Source: Pseudoduganella danionis
Lineage (GTDB): Bacteria > Pseudomonadota > Gammaproteobacteria > Burkholderiales > Burkholderiaceae_D
Length of the DNA stretch: 64,000 nucleotides
Assembly (NCBI RefSeq): GCF_009720775.1
Contig: NZ_WNKW01000001.1
Coordinates: forward strand, 868,001 to 932,000
Direction of reading: 5' to 3'
The notes beneath the pieces are model-generated. The model did not search any database. It was not told where the DNA came from and worked only from the letters and a program-made list of their open reading frames with translations. The translations under genes and the position numbers were made by a program. Below are positions 1 through 8,762 of the stretch, one piece after another. Numbering within the stretch: the stretch's first letter is position 1; each line of letters begins with the position of its first letter.

Positions 1-441
1 GAAGCGGCCATGAGCACGCTGCAGCAGCGTCTGGGCCACCCGCCGACCGAATCGGAAGTGGCGAAAATGCTCAAGCTGTCGCTGGCCGACTATCAGGAAA
101 TGCTGTCCGATGGCGGCGGCCACCAGCTGGTCTACTACGAAGATTTCCACGACGACGATGGCAACGATAGCTTCCTCGACCGTTATTGCTCGGATGAAGA
201 GAGCGATCCGCTGCGCGCGCTGCTGGACGGCGATTTCCGTCAAGCCGTGATCGACGCCATCGATGCCTTGCCGCCGCGCGAAAAGATTCTGATGGGGCTG
301 TACTATGAAGAGGAGCTCAACTTGAAAGAAATCGGCGCCGTGATGGGCGTGTCGGAATCACGCGTATCGCAATTGCATACGCAAGCAGTGGCACGTCTGC
401 GTGCTTCGCTGCGGGAGCGGTCATGGACTGGGCCAGCGTAG
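1..441 (+). CDS. fliA: RNA polymerase sigma-28 factor FliA, C-terminal part (5' truncated by window)
   Basis: The reading frame is open from base 1, so the true start lies upstream of the window; the ATG at base 10 is internal. The visible 146 residues cover sigma region 3 and a C-terminal sigma-4 helix-turn-helix that recognises -35 elements (LPPREKILMGLYY ... LKEIGAVMGVSESRVSQLHTQA). The family directs transcription of late flagellar genes and is held inactive by FlgM, which is also encoded in this window. The end of the gene overlaps the motC start by 19 bp, suggesting translational coupling in a fliA-motC-motD unit. Identity is supported by the HTH and by the flagellar context. Confidence 0.93.
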   Translation, partial: EAAMSTLQQRLGHPPTESEVAKMLKLSLADYQEMLSDGGGHQLVYYEDFHDDDGNDSFLDRYCSDEESDPLRALLDGDFRQAVIDAIDALPPREKILMGLYYEEELNLKEIGAVMGVSESRVSQLHTQAVARLRASLRERSWTGPA

Positions 442-1169
442 CCGGGGTGCTGCTGGCGCTGGCCGGCATCATCATCGGCCAGTCGCTGGAAGGCGGCAAG
501 CTGTCGTCGCTGTTCCAGCCGGCGGCTTTCGCCATCGTGGTGGTGGGCACGGTCGGTGCCGTGCTGCTGCAAAGCCGGTTTGCCAGCTTCAAGCGCGGCC
601 TGCGCATGCTCAAGCTGGTGTTTGCGCCGCCGCCGGACACCCGGCTGGCACTGGCGCGCGAGATCAATGCCTGGAGCTTGTCGGCACGGCGCGATGGCTT
701 GCTGTCGCTCGAGCGTTACATGCTGTCCTCGAAAGACCCGTTCATTACCAAGGGTTTGCGCCTGATCGTCGACGGCATCAATCCCGACAAGCTGCGCCAG
801 ATCCTCGATGCCGAAATCACCGTGTATGAAACGGAAGAGCGGCTGGCCGTGCGCATCTGGGAATCGGCGGCCGGCTATTCGCCTACCATCGGCATTCTGG
901 GCGCCGTGCTGGGCCTGATCCACGTGATGGAAAACCTCACTGATCCGAACAAGCTGGGTGCCGGTATCGCCGTGGCCTTCGTCTCCACCGTGTACGGCGT
1001 GGGACTGGCCAACTTGCTGTTCTACCCGATTGCCAACAAACTCAAGGCCGTGGTCACGCAAGCCGTGTTCCAGCAGGAGATTGCAGCGGCCGTGTTCTAC
1101 GATATCGCCACCGGCGACCATACCCGCGTGATCGACGAACGCGTGGCCACGCTGATGCAGGGGCGCTAG
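423..1169 (+). CDS. motC: Flagellar motor stator protein MotC (MotA family)
   Basis: This 248-residue MotA/TolQ/ExbB-type protein begins with a typical MotC N-terminus (MDWASVAGVLLALAGIIIGQ). It shows four hydrophobic segments (roughly residues 4-20, 32-50, 145-170 and 178-200) and the conserved Pro/Gly-rich stretch GYSPTIGILGAVLGLIHVM before the third. MotA-type proteins surround the MotB-type subunit and push on FliG using ion flow. The start lies inside the fliA end with a GGGAG ribosome-binding site. It is followed one base later by motD, so the two are a co-transcribed stator pair. The MotC rather than MotA name rests on adjacency to fliA and motD. Confidence 0.9.
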   Translation: MDWASVAGVLLALAGIIIGQSLEGGKLSSLFQPAAFAIVVVGTVGAVLLQSRFASFKRGLRMLKLVFAPPPDTRLALAREINAWSLSARRDGLLSLERYMLSSKDPFITKGLRLIVDGINPDKLRQILDAEITVYETEERLAVRIWESAAGYSPTIGILGAVLGLIHVMENLTDPNKLGAGIAVAFVSTVYGVGLANLLFYPIANKLKAVVTQAVFQQEIAAAVFYDIATGDHTRVIDERVATLMQGR

Positions 1170-1170
1170 C

Positions 1171-1944
1171 ATGCAATACCGGCGCGCCCGCAGGAAGTTC
1201 GATGACGAACCGGAAAACCACGAGCGCTGGCTGATTTCGTATGCCGACTTCATTACGCTGCTGTTTGCGTTCTTCGTGGTGATGTATGCGATCTCTTCGG
1301 TCAATATCGGCAAGTACCGCGTGTTCTCCGATGCGCTCGGCGATGCGTTCGGCGGTGCCGGCTCGGCCCAGTTGATCAATACGGAAGTGCCTAGCCTGCC
1401 GTTGCCGAATGTGGCCATCAAGCGTCGCGCTGATGCGGTGCGCAAGGAAAAAGAACACATGACCAAGCTGGCGCAGGATCTGCTGTCCACGCTGGCGCCG
1501 CTGGTTAAGGAAGGCAAGGTCAGGGTGACGCAGAACAGCCGTGGCGTGAGTGTGGAAATCAATGCCTCGGTACTGTTTGATCCCGGTGATGCGCGCCTGA
1601 CCACGGAATCCACCGAAGCGCTACGTGCCGTTGCGTCGCTGCTGCGTAACGATAGCCACAATGTGCAGGTGGAAGGGCATACCGATAACCAGCCTATCCG
1701 CAATGCGCTATTCCCATCTAACTGGGAACTATCGGCCGTACGTGCGAGCAGCGTGGTGCGGCTGTTTGTCGATGCCGGTGTGGGGGCGGAACGTTTGACG
1801 GCGGTAGGCTATAGTTCGAACGTGCCGGTGGCTTCCAATGATGATCCTATCGGGCGCGCGCGCAACCGCCGCGTGGCCGTGACCATCCTGTCCGGCATAC
1901 CGGAAACCATCACGGAAATTCCGACCGGCCTGCCGAATCAGTAA
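1171..1944 (+). CDS. motD: Flagellar motor stator protein MotD (MotB family, OmpA-like domain)
   Basis: The product has 257 residues. A single membrane segment near the N-terminus (SYADFITLLFAFFVVMYAI) carries Asp26, the position of the proton-binding aspartate of MotB proteins. A periplasmic linker follows, then a C-terminal OmpA-like peptidoglycan-binding domain (VEGHTDNQPI ... NWELSAVRA ... RNRRVAVTI). It anchors the stator ring to the cell wall. It directly follows motC and is closed by a strong intrinsic terminator about 30 bp downstream. Confidence 0.93.
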   Translation: MQYRRARRKFDDEPENHERWLISYADFITLLFAFFVVMYAISSVNIGKYRVFSDALGDAFGGAGSAQLINTEVPSLPLPNVAIKRRADAVRKEKEHMTKLAQDLLSTLAPLVKEGKVRVTQNSRGVSVEINASVLFDPGDARLTTESTEALRAVASLLRNDSHNVQVEGHTDNQPIRNALFPSNWELSAVRASSVVRLFVDAGVGAERLTAVGYSSNVPVASNDDPIGRARNRRVAVTILSGIPETITEIPTGLPNQ

Positions 1945-1970
1945 GTTATAAAGTAAGCCGCAAAAACAGC

Positions 1971-2010
1971 AATGGCGACAGCGCAGAGATGCGCTGTCGC
2001 CATTTTTTTT
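1971..2010 (+). terminator. Intrinsic terminator after motD
   Basis: A perfect 14-bp inverted repeat (AATGGCGACAGCGC with its complement) around the loop AGAGAT is followed by a run of eight T residues. It lies about 27 bp after the motD stop and separates the fliA-motCD unit from the convergent flgN gene. Confidence 0.92.
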
Positions 2011-2069
2011 CGTGGGCCTCACATGCTGCCGCCAGGGGAGGGCGGCCGAATCGGAAGGCGCTTAGCCGC

Positions 2070-2546
2070 TTAGCCGGCCAGGAAACCGCGGCTGCGCGGC
2101 AGCGTGGTGGACATGCCGCCGGGGCCGTAGAAATTATTTGGTGCCGCGTGGGCGGGGCGCAAGGCTTGCAGCGCAGCCTGGGTATTGTTCATCTGCTTGT
2201 TGATCAGCATGCCGTTGATGCGGTTCAGCTCTTTGGCTTCGCGCGTATGCTGTAACAGGGCTTGCCACAGGGTGGTGGCTTCGTGGGCGTCGGTGCCGCT
2301 GGCGGCGATCCAGCCATCCATGCCGACTTCTTCGGCCGCATAACCGGCCCGGCCCAGAGCCCGGTGGCGCTGGGCGGATAGCATGGTCATCTGCGTGACC
2401 AGCGTGTTCTTCTTGGTGGTGATGGCCGGCATGCCTTCCATCTCCGCCGCTACCAGTAATTGCTGTTCCTGCTTGAGTACATCCACCAGCGTGGACATGA
2501 TCTGTTGTTCTTCGCGCAGGCTGTTCAGCGGGGTAGCGGTTGCCAT
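2070..2546 (-). CDS. flgN: FlgN-type flagellar secretion chaperone
   Basis: This 158-residue, largely alpha-helical protein is of FlgN type (LREEQQIMSTLVDVLKQEQQLLV near the start). FlgN binds the hook-filament junction proteins FlgK and FlgL in the cytosol before export. It lies 7 bp downstream of flgM, the usual FlgM-FlgN pairing, and shares the sigma-28 promoter upstream of flgM. The ATG at 2546 is preferred over in-frame starts further upstream because it has an AGG-type ribosome-binding site and because the extra N-terminal residues would overlap flgM and look unlike the family. Confidence 0.88.
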   Translation of the reverse strand: MATATPLNSLREEQQIMSTLVDVLKQEQQLLVAAEMEGMPAITTKKNTLVTQMTMLSAQRHRALGRAGYAAEEVGMDGWIAASGTDAHEATTLWQALLQHTREAKELNRINGMLINKQMNNTQAALQALRPAHAAPNNFYGPGGMSTTLPRSRGFLAG

Positions 2547-2553
2547 GATGGAC

Positions 2554-2868
2554 CTATCGTTTACGTGAGTGCAGCAGATCCTTGACGGTGTCGAGTAAGC
2601 CATCTGCTACTTTTTCGGAATTGACCTGGAACTGGCCGTCAGCAATTGCGAGCTTGATGCGTTCGACTTTCTTCGTGTCGAACACTGCGCTGCTGCTGCC
2701 GGTCGAACTGGCCGCCAATGCCTGCCCTTGCGGCGACAGGCGCACATTGTCTGACGTCGCTGGCGTGGCCGGAGCTGCGGCCTTTTCTGCGCCGCGCGCA
2801 GTCGAGGTCGAGGCCGGAGTCGCCGACGGCAAACCAGTGGTGCTCTTCAATGTATCGTTAATTTTCAC
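2554..2868 (-). CDS. flgM: Anti-sigma-28 factor FlgM
   Basis: The product has 104 residues. It starts at a GTG (VKINDTL, matching the common MKIND start of FlgM) with a GAAGGAA ribosome-binding site. An ATG 57 bp further upstream lies inside the promoter and is rejected. The N-terminal half is Ala/Ser/Thr/Pro rich. The C-terminal half carries the FliA-binding helices (DNVRLSPQGQAL ... VERIKLAIADGQFQVNSEKVADGLL). FlgM inhibits FliA until the hook is complete and it is exported. Having its own sigma-28 promoter makes a feedback loop with fliA at the window start. Confidence 0.92.
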   Translation of the reverse strand: MKINDTLKSTTGLPSATPASTSTARGAEKAAAPATPATSDNVRLSPQGQALAASSTGSSSAVFDTKKVERIKLAIADGQFQVNSEKVADGLLDTVKDLLHSRKR

Positions 2869-2915
2869 AGCATTTCCTTCTCTGGTAGGAGTACGAAACT
2901 CCGGGATCTGAGTAT

Positions 2916-2942
2916 CTATCGGCACCGTCTTAAGAAACTTTA
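2916..2942 (-). promoter_or_regulatory. Sigma-28 (FliA) promoter of flgM-flgN
   Basis: On the minus strand the -35 box is TAAAGTTT (2935-2942), then exactly 11 bases, then the -10 box GCCGATAG (2916-2923). This matches the textbook flagellar consensus TAAAGTTT-N11-GCCGATAA at 15 of 16 positions. It sits about 50 bp upstream of the flgM GTG start. Confidence 0.92.
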
Positions 2943-3003
2943 GCGTTGCCTCGCATAAACTTCAGATCTTCCGTCGTTGCGCCTGTTCCTGCGCACGCTG
3001 GCG

Positions 3004-3720
3004 CTAGAAAGCTACCTCTACCATGCCGCCCGCTTTGGCGATGCCGCTGATCTGCTGGCCGCCGGCGGTACGCACTTGCACTACCTGTCCATCGCCGGCC
3101 GTGCTCATGGCCCGGCCTTCGGAGGACACACTGAAACCATTGCCGCTGGTGATCACACGCACTAGCTGGCCCGATTGCACGACTGGCTTGCTGCGCAGCG
3201 TATCGAGCCGCAGCGGCGTACCGGCAGGCAAAGAAATATTGGCACTTCGACCAATCACTTGTGCCGCTTCGGTGGCGATGCCGGCCGGCAGCATGGTCAG
3301 GTCGCCCTTCAGCGTGACCAACTGCTTGTCGTCTATGCTCTGGCCCTGGGCCAGCGGCACGGCACTGGCCACATAGTCGCCGATCACGGTCACCGTGGCT
3401 TGTACATAGATAGTCCATGGGCTGGGCGCGACGCAGCGCACGCCTACCGTAGTCTTGCCCCATGCGCGCGCACCGGCCATGAAGAAGGCTTGCGGTTCAG
3501 CGCAGGCCGCTAGCTGCATGCGCGGATCGATCGCGCCTATGCTCAGCGTGACCTGGCCCGGCAGGCCGGCCGTCTGCACTTGCAAAAACTGTTCGACCGT
3601 GCGCCGCAGTGTGGCGGGATCCTGGCGTTGTGACGCGTTCTGGGCGGACGCCGTATTAACAGCAGTGGCGCTCAGGCAGAGCAGGGCGGCGCTAACAGTG
3701 CAGGCGAGACGAGTATTCAT
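3004..3720 (-). CDS. flgA: Flagellar P-ring assembly chaperone FlgA
   Basis: This 238-residue periplasmic protein has a Sec signal peptide (about residues 1-26, ending near TASAQ). The C-terminal SAF-type domain has the features of FlgA (KTTVGVRC ... WTIYVQATVTV ... GNGFSVSSEGRAM ... VVQVRTAGGQQISGIA). It assists polymerisation of FlgI into the P ring. It is divergent from flgB, with a 209-bp spacer, and lies upstream of the flgM promoter. I see no clear ribosome-binding site, but the signal peptide supports this start. Confidence 0.93.
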   Translation of the reverse strand: MNTRLACTVSAALLCLSATAVNTASAQNASQRQDPATLRRTVEQFLQVQTAGLPGQVTLSIGAIDPRMQLAACAEPQAFFMAGARAWGKTTVGVRCVAPSPWTIYVQATVTVIGDYVASAVPLAQGQSIDDKQLVTLKGDLTMLPAGIATEAAQVIGRSANISLPAGTPLRLDTLRSKPVVQSGQLVRVITSGNGFSVSSEGRAMSTAGDGQVVQVRTAGGQQISGIAKAGGMVEVAF

Positions 3721-3929
3721 GGCGGTTTTGCGGCCGTAGCCGGAAAGAGTCTTACTGATGCTGCCATCTTAAACTTCCGCGCCGCACTTGAATGGATGAA
3801 TAGGCTGGAAAAGCCCCCGTTTATTGGGCGATGGTGCGGTGCTGCGCATGCGTATCATCGATCCTGTCATTACACCTTGTCCGTGGTTGGACATTCATCA
3901 GTAGGCATGTGGAGAGGTTGGAGGCTGTC

Positions 3930-4355
3930 ATGTTAGGAAAACTCGACGCTTATCTGCGCTTTAACGAAGCGGCACTGAGCTTGCGCTCGCAGCGCCAGGC
4001 TGTGCTGGCCTCGAACATCGCCAATGGTGATACGCCTAACTACAAGGCACGCGACATTGATTTCACCAGCGCGCTGCAAACGGCCCTGGACAAGAGCGGC
4101 GGCAATGTGCCGGCCACGCTGAAGACCACGGCGGCCAAGCATTTCCCTAACCCCCTGCAAGCAGCCGGTACTAATGCGGACGGTACGCCGCTGTTGTACC
4201 GCGGCGTGGTGCAGGGTGCGGTGGACGGCAACACGGTGGACATGGACGTGGAGCGTAACCAGTTCACCGATAACGCGGTGCGCTATGAAGCCGGCATCAC
4301 CATGATCAATGCGCAGATCAAGCACATGATGGCCGCGATTCAGGGAGGTAACTAA
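3930..4355 (+). CDS. flgB: Flagellar proximal rod protein FlgB
   Basis: The product has 141 residues. It carries the rod-protein motif [20 protein letters not shown] and a C-terminal helix typical of axial proteins ([23 protein letters not shown]). The ATG at 3930 has a GGAGG site 5 bases upstream; an in-frame upstream start would add 33 unrelated residues and is rejected. It heads the long same-strand run flgBCDEFGHIJKL and precedes flgC by 2 bp. Confidence 0.95.
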   Translation: MLGKLDAYLRFNEAALSLRSQRQAVLASNIANGDTPNYKARDIDFTSALQTALDKSGGNVPATLKTTAAKHFPNPLQAAGTNADGTPLLYRGVVQGAVDGNTVDMDVERNQFTDNAVRYEAGITMINAQIKHMMAAIQGGN

Positions 4356-4357
4356 TT

Positions 4358-4765
4358 ATGTCGCTGTTTAATATTTTCAATGTGTCCGGTTCGGCCATGA
4401 GTGCGCAGTCGCAGCGCCTCAACGTGGTGGCCTCGAATCTGGCCAATGCCGACAGTGCCACCAGTGCCAGCGGCGAAGCCTACCGTGCGCGTCAGGTGGT
4501 GTTCGAAGCCACCCCGCAGGCTGGCGATGGCAGCTCCACGGGCGTGCGCGTCAAGCAGGTGGTGGAAGACCAGTCGCCCATGAAGCAGATGTATGACCCG
4601 AAACATCCGATGGCGGACGAAAAAGGCTATGTGACCATGCCTAACGTGAATGTGGTGGACGAGATGGTGAATATGCTGTCGGCCTCGCGCTCCTATCAGA
4701 CCAACGTCGAAACCATGAATGCAGCCAAAACGCTGCTGCTCAAAACCCTGACCATCGGCCAGTAA
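4358..4765 (+). CDS. flgC: Flagellar proximal rod protein FlgC
   Basis: This 135-residue FlgC has the family start ([33 protein letters not shown]) and the family end ([41 protein letters not shown]). It forms part of the proximal rod with FlgB, FlgF and FliE. The length is normal for the family, and it is tightly spaced between flgB and flgD. Confidence 0.96.
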   Translation: MSLFNIFNVSGSAMSAQSQRLNVVASNLANADSATSASGEAYRARQVVFEATPQAGDGSSTGVRVKQVVEDQSPMKQMYDPKHPMADEKGYVTMPNVNVVDEMVNMLSASRSYQTNVETMNAAKTLLLKTLTIGQ

Positions 4766-4781
4766 ATTTTAAGAGGCAATC

Positions 4782-5477
4782 ATGACTATCAGTGCAGTAA
4801 GCGATACGCCCAAAACTTCCACCGTCGCCAGCGCGGCCAGTACGGTCGCCAAGGACAGTGTCGAGGCCGATCAGGATAAATTCATGAAGCTGCTGGTAAC
4901 GCAGCTCAAGAATCAGGATCCGTTAAACCCGATGGATAACGCCGCCATGACCAGTCAGTTGGCCCAGTTGTCGACCGTGACGGGTATAAACAAAGTCAAT
5001 GCCACGCTGGAGTCGCTGCGTACCGATCAGGCCAATGCCCAGTCGCTGACGGCCACCAATCTGATTGGCAAAGGCGTGCTGGTGGCCGGTAAAGGCATAG
5101 AGCTGTCGAGCAGCACCGACAGCAGCGGCAAGACCACCAGCAGCAGCGTGTTCGGCGTCGATCTGGCATCGGCGGCGGAAAGCGTGAGCATCACTATTCA
5201 AGATGGCGCAGGCAAAACAGTGCGTACGTTGAGCCTGAAAAATAGCGAGGTCGGCACCTATCCCATCACCTGGGATGGCAAGACCGATGCAGGCGGTAAA
5301 GCGGCCGATGGCAACTACACTTTTAGCGTCAAGGCCGTCAGCAATGGCAAGACGCTGAGCGACGCTACGGCTTTGCAGCTGGCCTCCGTGGCCAGCGTAT
5401 CGACCGGCAGCGGCGGCGTGAAACTGAATACTTCGCTGGGACAGTTTGCAATGTCCGCAGTGAAAGAAGTGCTGTAA
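4782..5477 (+). CDS. flgD: Flagellar hook-cap / hook assembly protein FlgD
   Basis: The product has 231 residues. The N-terminal FlgD signature (DKFMKLLVTQLKNQDPLNPMDNAAMTSQLAQLSTVTGINKVN) is followed by a FlgD Ig-like domain (VRTLSLKNSEVGTYPITWDGKTDAGGKAADGNYTF). FlgD caps the growing hook and is discarded when the hook is complete. An AGAGG ribosome-binding site lies just before the ATG. Confidence 0.95.
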   Translation: MTISAVSDTPKTSTVASAASTVAKDSVEADQDKFMKLLVTQLKNQDPLNPMDNAAMTSQLAQLSTVTGINKVNATLESLRTDQANAQSLTATNLIGKGVLVAGKGIELSSSTDSSGKTTSSSVFGVDLASAAESVSITIQDGAGKTVRTLSLKNSEVGTYPITWDGKTDAGGKAADGNYTFSVKAVSNGKTLSDATALQLASVASVSTGSGGVKLNTSLGQFAMSAVKEVL

Positions 5478-5546
5478 CGATTAACTGGCGCGGCTTCATG
5501 ATCGGGGCCACGCTCACATTAGCTCATACCTAGCAGGGGGAATACC

Positions 5547-7103
5547 ATGTTCCAACAAGGACTTAGCGGCCTGAACTCAGCATCCAAATCGCTGGATGTG
5601 ATCGGCAACAATATCGCCAACGCCAGCACGGTTGGTTTCAAGAGCTCGCAGGCGCAGTTCGCCGATCTGTATGCCAATTCGCTCAACGGCGTTTCCGGCA
5701 ACAATGCCGGTATCGGTGTGACCACTGCCAAACTGGCCCAGCAGTTCACCCAGGGCAATATCGAAACCAGTACCAATCCGCTCGATGTGTCCATCAATGG
5801 TGGCGGCTTCTTCCGCGAAGTGGTGAATGGCGCCGTACAGTACACGCGCAATGGCCAATTCCATGAAGACAATACCCACACGCTGGTGAGTGCCCAGGGC
5901 GCCCAGTTGACCGGTTATCTGTCCAATTCCGCGGGCGTCATCCTGCTCGGTGCACCTGTCCCGCTCAAGCTCGACAAATCTGACCTGACCCCTGTGCAAA
6001 CCACCACGGCCAACTTCCAGTTGAACCTGAGCTCGGCCGAAAAAGTCCCCGCTACCATCCCGTTCGATGCGGGCGACCCGACCAGCTACAACAAGCAGAC
6101 GGTGCTCAATGTGTATGACAGCCTGGGTACCTCGCACATCATGACCACCTACTACGTCAAGACGGATGCGAACACCTGGGACGTGTATGCTGCGGCCGAT
6201 AACAAGGAAGTCGTGTCGGCCAGCGTTGCCGCGGCGATCAATTCCGATACCACCGTGCAGGGCGCGCGTACGGCGTATAACGATGCGGTGCGTGCCACTC
6301 CGCCAGATATCGCTGCGATCGCCACCGCTGCGGGCACCTATGCCACCGCTGCGTACAACTCCATGCTGGCGGCAGCCTCGGTACCGCCGGCCGCCGCTTC
6401 GCAGGCCCAGCTCGATGCGCTGACGGCAGCCTACACGGCGCTCGATCCGACCACGAGCGGCTCGATCACGGGCATGACGCCGGACCAGATCAATGCCAAG
6501 CTGGCTGCGGCCATTACCGTACCGGCGATCAAGGTTGGTACGCTGTTATTCGATAAAAACGGTGCGCTCAATCCGGAAGCCATGGCGCTGATGACGCCGC
6601 CACAGACGCTGCCATTCAATATCAGCCTGCCGATCTTCCCGGATACGGGTGCGCAGCAGCCGATGATGGTTTCCACCACGTTCGACAAGACCACCCAGTA
6701 CGGCAGTGTGACCAATGACCTCGGTTCGACCCAGAACGGTTATTCGGCCGGTTCGTGGCAGCGTTATGCCATCGATGAAAATGGCGTGATTCTGGGCCAG
6801 TACAGCAACGGCAAGTCGCGTCCCATGGGGCAGATCTGCATGGCCAACTTCGCCAGTGTGGATGGTCTGACGCCGCTCGGTAACAATGCCTGGAGCGAGA
6901 GTTCGGCATCGGGTGTGCCGACCATAGGCGTGCCGAATGCCGGTTCGATGGGCGCGCTGCGGGCCAGTTCGGTGGAAACCTCCAACGTCGATCTGACCCA
7001 GGAACTGGTGAATATGATTACCGCCCAGCGCGTGTATCAGGCCAATGCGCAAACCATCAAGACGGAAGACTCGGTGCTGCAGACGCTGGTCAATCTGCGC
7101 TAA
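5547..7103 (+). CDS. flgE: Flagellar hook protein FlgE, with an alanine-rich insertion
   Basis: The hook subunit has 518 residues, longer than the roughly 400 of enteric FlgE. The N-terminus (MFQQGLSGLNSASKSLDVIGNNIANASTVGFKSS) and C-terminus (SNVDLTQELVNMITAQRVYQANAQTIKTEDSVLQTLVNLR) are canonical axial-protein domains. The extra length is mainly an Ala/Thr-rich, apparently helical stretch at about residues 221-327, which would lie in the surface-exposed part of the hook. A strong AGGGGGA ribosome-binding site precedes the ATG. Confidence 0.95.
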   Translation: MFQQGLSGLNSASKSLDVIGNNIANASTVGFKSSQAQFADLYANSLNGVSGNNAGIGVTTAKLAQQFTQGNIETSTNPLDVSINGGGFFREVVNGAVQYTRNGQFHEDNTHTLVSAQGAQLTGYLSNSAGVILLGAPVPLKLDKSDLTPVQTTTANFQLNLSSAEKVPATIPFDAGDPTSYNKQTVLNVYDSLGTSHIMTTYYVKTDANTWDVYAAADNKEVVSASVAAAINSDTTVQGARTAYNDAVRATPPDIAAIATAAGTYATAAYNSMLAAASVPPAAASQAQLDALTAAYTALDPTTSGSITGMTPDQINAKLAAAITVPAIKVGTLLFDKNGALNPEAMALMTPPQTLPFNISLPIFPDTGAQQPMMVSTTFDKTTQYGSVTNDLGSTQNGYSAGSWQRYAIDENGVILGQYSNGKSRPMGQICMANFASVDGLTPLGNNAWSESSASGVPTIGVPNAGSMGALRASSVETSNVDLTQELVNMITAQRVYQANAQTIKTEDSVLQTLVNLR

Positions 7104-7156
7104 GTCTAGGCTTAATCGGAAAGTAACAGGATCAGCATCGGGAAGAGGAAGCGGCC

Positions 7157-7897
7157 ATGGATCGTTTAGTTTATACGGCAATGACGGGCGCACGTCACGT
7201 GATGGAACAGCAGGCCACGGTGGCCAACAATCTGTCCAATGTGACCACCACGGGCTTCCGCGCCCAGCTCGACAGCTTCCGTGCCGTGCCGGTAGTGTCG
7301 GAAGGCTTGCAAACGCGGGCCTTCGTGGTCGATTCCACCGTGGGTGCCGACATGCGTGCCGGCCCCATCCAGACTACCGGCCGTCCGCTCGATGTGGCGG
7401 TGCGCGATCAGGGCTGGCTGGCCGTGACCTCGGCCGACGGTTCGGAAGCCTATACCCGCAACGGTAGCCTGAAAGTCAGCGACAACGGCCTGCTGCAGAC
7501 CCAGAGCGGGCTGACGCTGGTCGGTGATGGCGGCCCCATCGCGATTCCGCCCGACACCAATATCAGCATCGCCAGCGATGGTACGGTGAGTGCCATCTCG
7601 AACGATTTCAAACCGGGTCCCGCCAACGTGCTGGGCCGCTTAAAACTGGTCAACCCCGATACCAAGGGGCTGGTGCGCGGTAATGACGGTCTGTTCCGTC
7701 AAACTAGTGGCGAAGTGGCGGAAAACGATCCCGCCGTGCGCCTCGTCGATGGCGCGCTGGAAGGCAGTAATGTGAATGCCGTGGACTCCATGGTCAACAT
7801 GATCAGTCTGGCAAGGCAGTTCGAAATGCAAATGAGTCTGCTCAAGAACGCCGAGAATAACGCCGCAAAAGCCACCCAGATCCTCGCTTTGAGTTGA
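7157..7897 (+). CDS. flgF: Flagellar proximal rod protein FlgF
   Basis: This 246-residue rod protein has the FlgF start (MDRLVYTAMTGARHVMEQQATVANNLSNVTTTGFRAQ) and the axial C-terminus (NVNAVDSMVNMISLARQFEMQMSLLKNAENNAAKATQILALS). FlgF and FlgG are paralogues; the shorter, divergent N-terminus and the position before flgG identify this one as FlgF. A GAGGAAG ribosome-binding site lies upstream. Confidence 0.95.
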   Translation: MDRLVYTAMTGARHVMEQQATVANNLSNVTTTGFRAQLDSFRAVPVVSEGLQTRAFVVDSTVGADMRAGPIQTTGRPLDVAVRDQGWLAVTSADGSEAYTRNGSLKVSDNGLLQTQSGLTLVGDGGPIAIPPDTNISIASDGTVSAISNDFKPGPANVLGRLKLVNPDTKGLVRGNDGLFRQTSGEVAENDPAVRLVDGALEGSNVNAVDSMVNMISLARQFEMQMSLLKNAENNAAKATQILALS

Positions 7898-7969
7898 TGC
7901 TTGCTCCCGCATAATGCTTGCGTGGGATGAGTAGCTGTCGCTACCCCGTCCAAGCAAGGGAGAAGCATC

Positions 7970-8752
7970 ATGATACGTTCACTGTGGATCGCCAAGACCG
8001 GCATGGAAGCGCAGCAGACTGCGCTCGACGTCACCACCAATAATCTGGCCAACGTCGGCACCAACGGCTTTAAAAAGTCGCGCGCCGTGTTCGAAGACCT
8101 GCTGTACCAGAACCTGCGCCAGCCCGGCGCCCAGTCCTCGCAGCAGACCAATTTGCCTTCGGGTATGCAACTCGGTACGGGTGTACGTCCTGTTGCGATC
8201 GAACGCATCCATACGCAGGGTAACTCGCAAGCCACCGGCAATGACAAAGACCTCATGGTCAGCGGCAATGGCTTCTTCAATGTGCTGCTGCCGGACGGCA
8301 CCACGGCCTATACCCGCGACGGTTCGTTCCAGCGTGATAACAATGGCCAACTGGTCACCTCCAGCGGCTATGTGCTGCAACCGGCCATCACCATCCCGCA
8401 AGCGGCGCAGTCGTTCACGGTAGGCCGCGATGGCACCGTGTCCGTCACGCTGCCGGGCCAGACGGCGCCACAGCAGATCGGCAGCATCCAGGTCTCGACT
8501 TTCATCAATCCGACCGGGCTCGAATCCAAAGGTGAAAACCTGTACGTGGAAACGGGCGTGTCGGGCAATCCGCAGACCAATACGCCGGGCACCAATGGCG
8601 CCGGGGTGATTCTGCAAGGCTATGTGGAAACTTCCAACGTCAACGTGGTGGAAGAAATGGTCAATATGATCCAGACCCAGCGTGCCTATGAAATCAATTC
8701 CAAGGCCATCACCACGTCCGACCAGATGCTGCAGAAACTGTCGCAGCTGTAA
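7970..8752 (+). CDS. flgG: Flagellar distal rod protein FlgG
   Basis: The product has 260 residues, the standard FlgG length. The N-terminus ([47 protein letters not shown]) and C-terminus ([43 protein letters not shown]) match the family closely. It forms the distal rod that crosses the P and L rings. The 72-bp spacer from flgF holds a GGGAGAAG ribosome-binding site. Confidence 0.96.
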   Translation: MIRSLWIAKTGMEAQQTALDVTTNNLANVGTNGFKKSRAVFEDLLYQNLRQPGAQSSQQTNLPSGMQLGTGVRPVAIERIHTQGNSQATGNDKDLMVSGNGFFNVLLPDGTTAYTRDGSFQRDNNGQLVTSSGYVLQPAITIPQAAQSFTVGRDGTVSVTLPGQTAPQQIGSIQVSTFINPTGLESKGENLYVETGVSGNPQTNTPGTNGAGVILQGYVETSNVNVVEEMVNMIQTQRAYEINSKAITTSDQMLQKLSQL

Positions 8753-8762
8753 GGAGATTGAC

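Noticed and set aside
303-1703. A 466-codon open frame on the minus strand across fliA, motC and motD
   Set aside because: It overlaps three clearly recognised genes and its translation has no domain; it is a GC-rich shadow.
2869-2925. An ATG-initiated N-terminal extension of FlgM
   Set aside because: The ATG at 2925 lies in the sigma-28 promoter, so it would not be on the transcript; the GTG at 2868 has a good ribosome-binding site and the family start.
3721-3929. A sigma-54 site upstream of flgB (TGGTGC-GGTG-CTGC)
   Set aside because: The spacing between GG and GC is one base short, which normally abolishes recognition.
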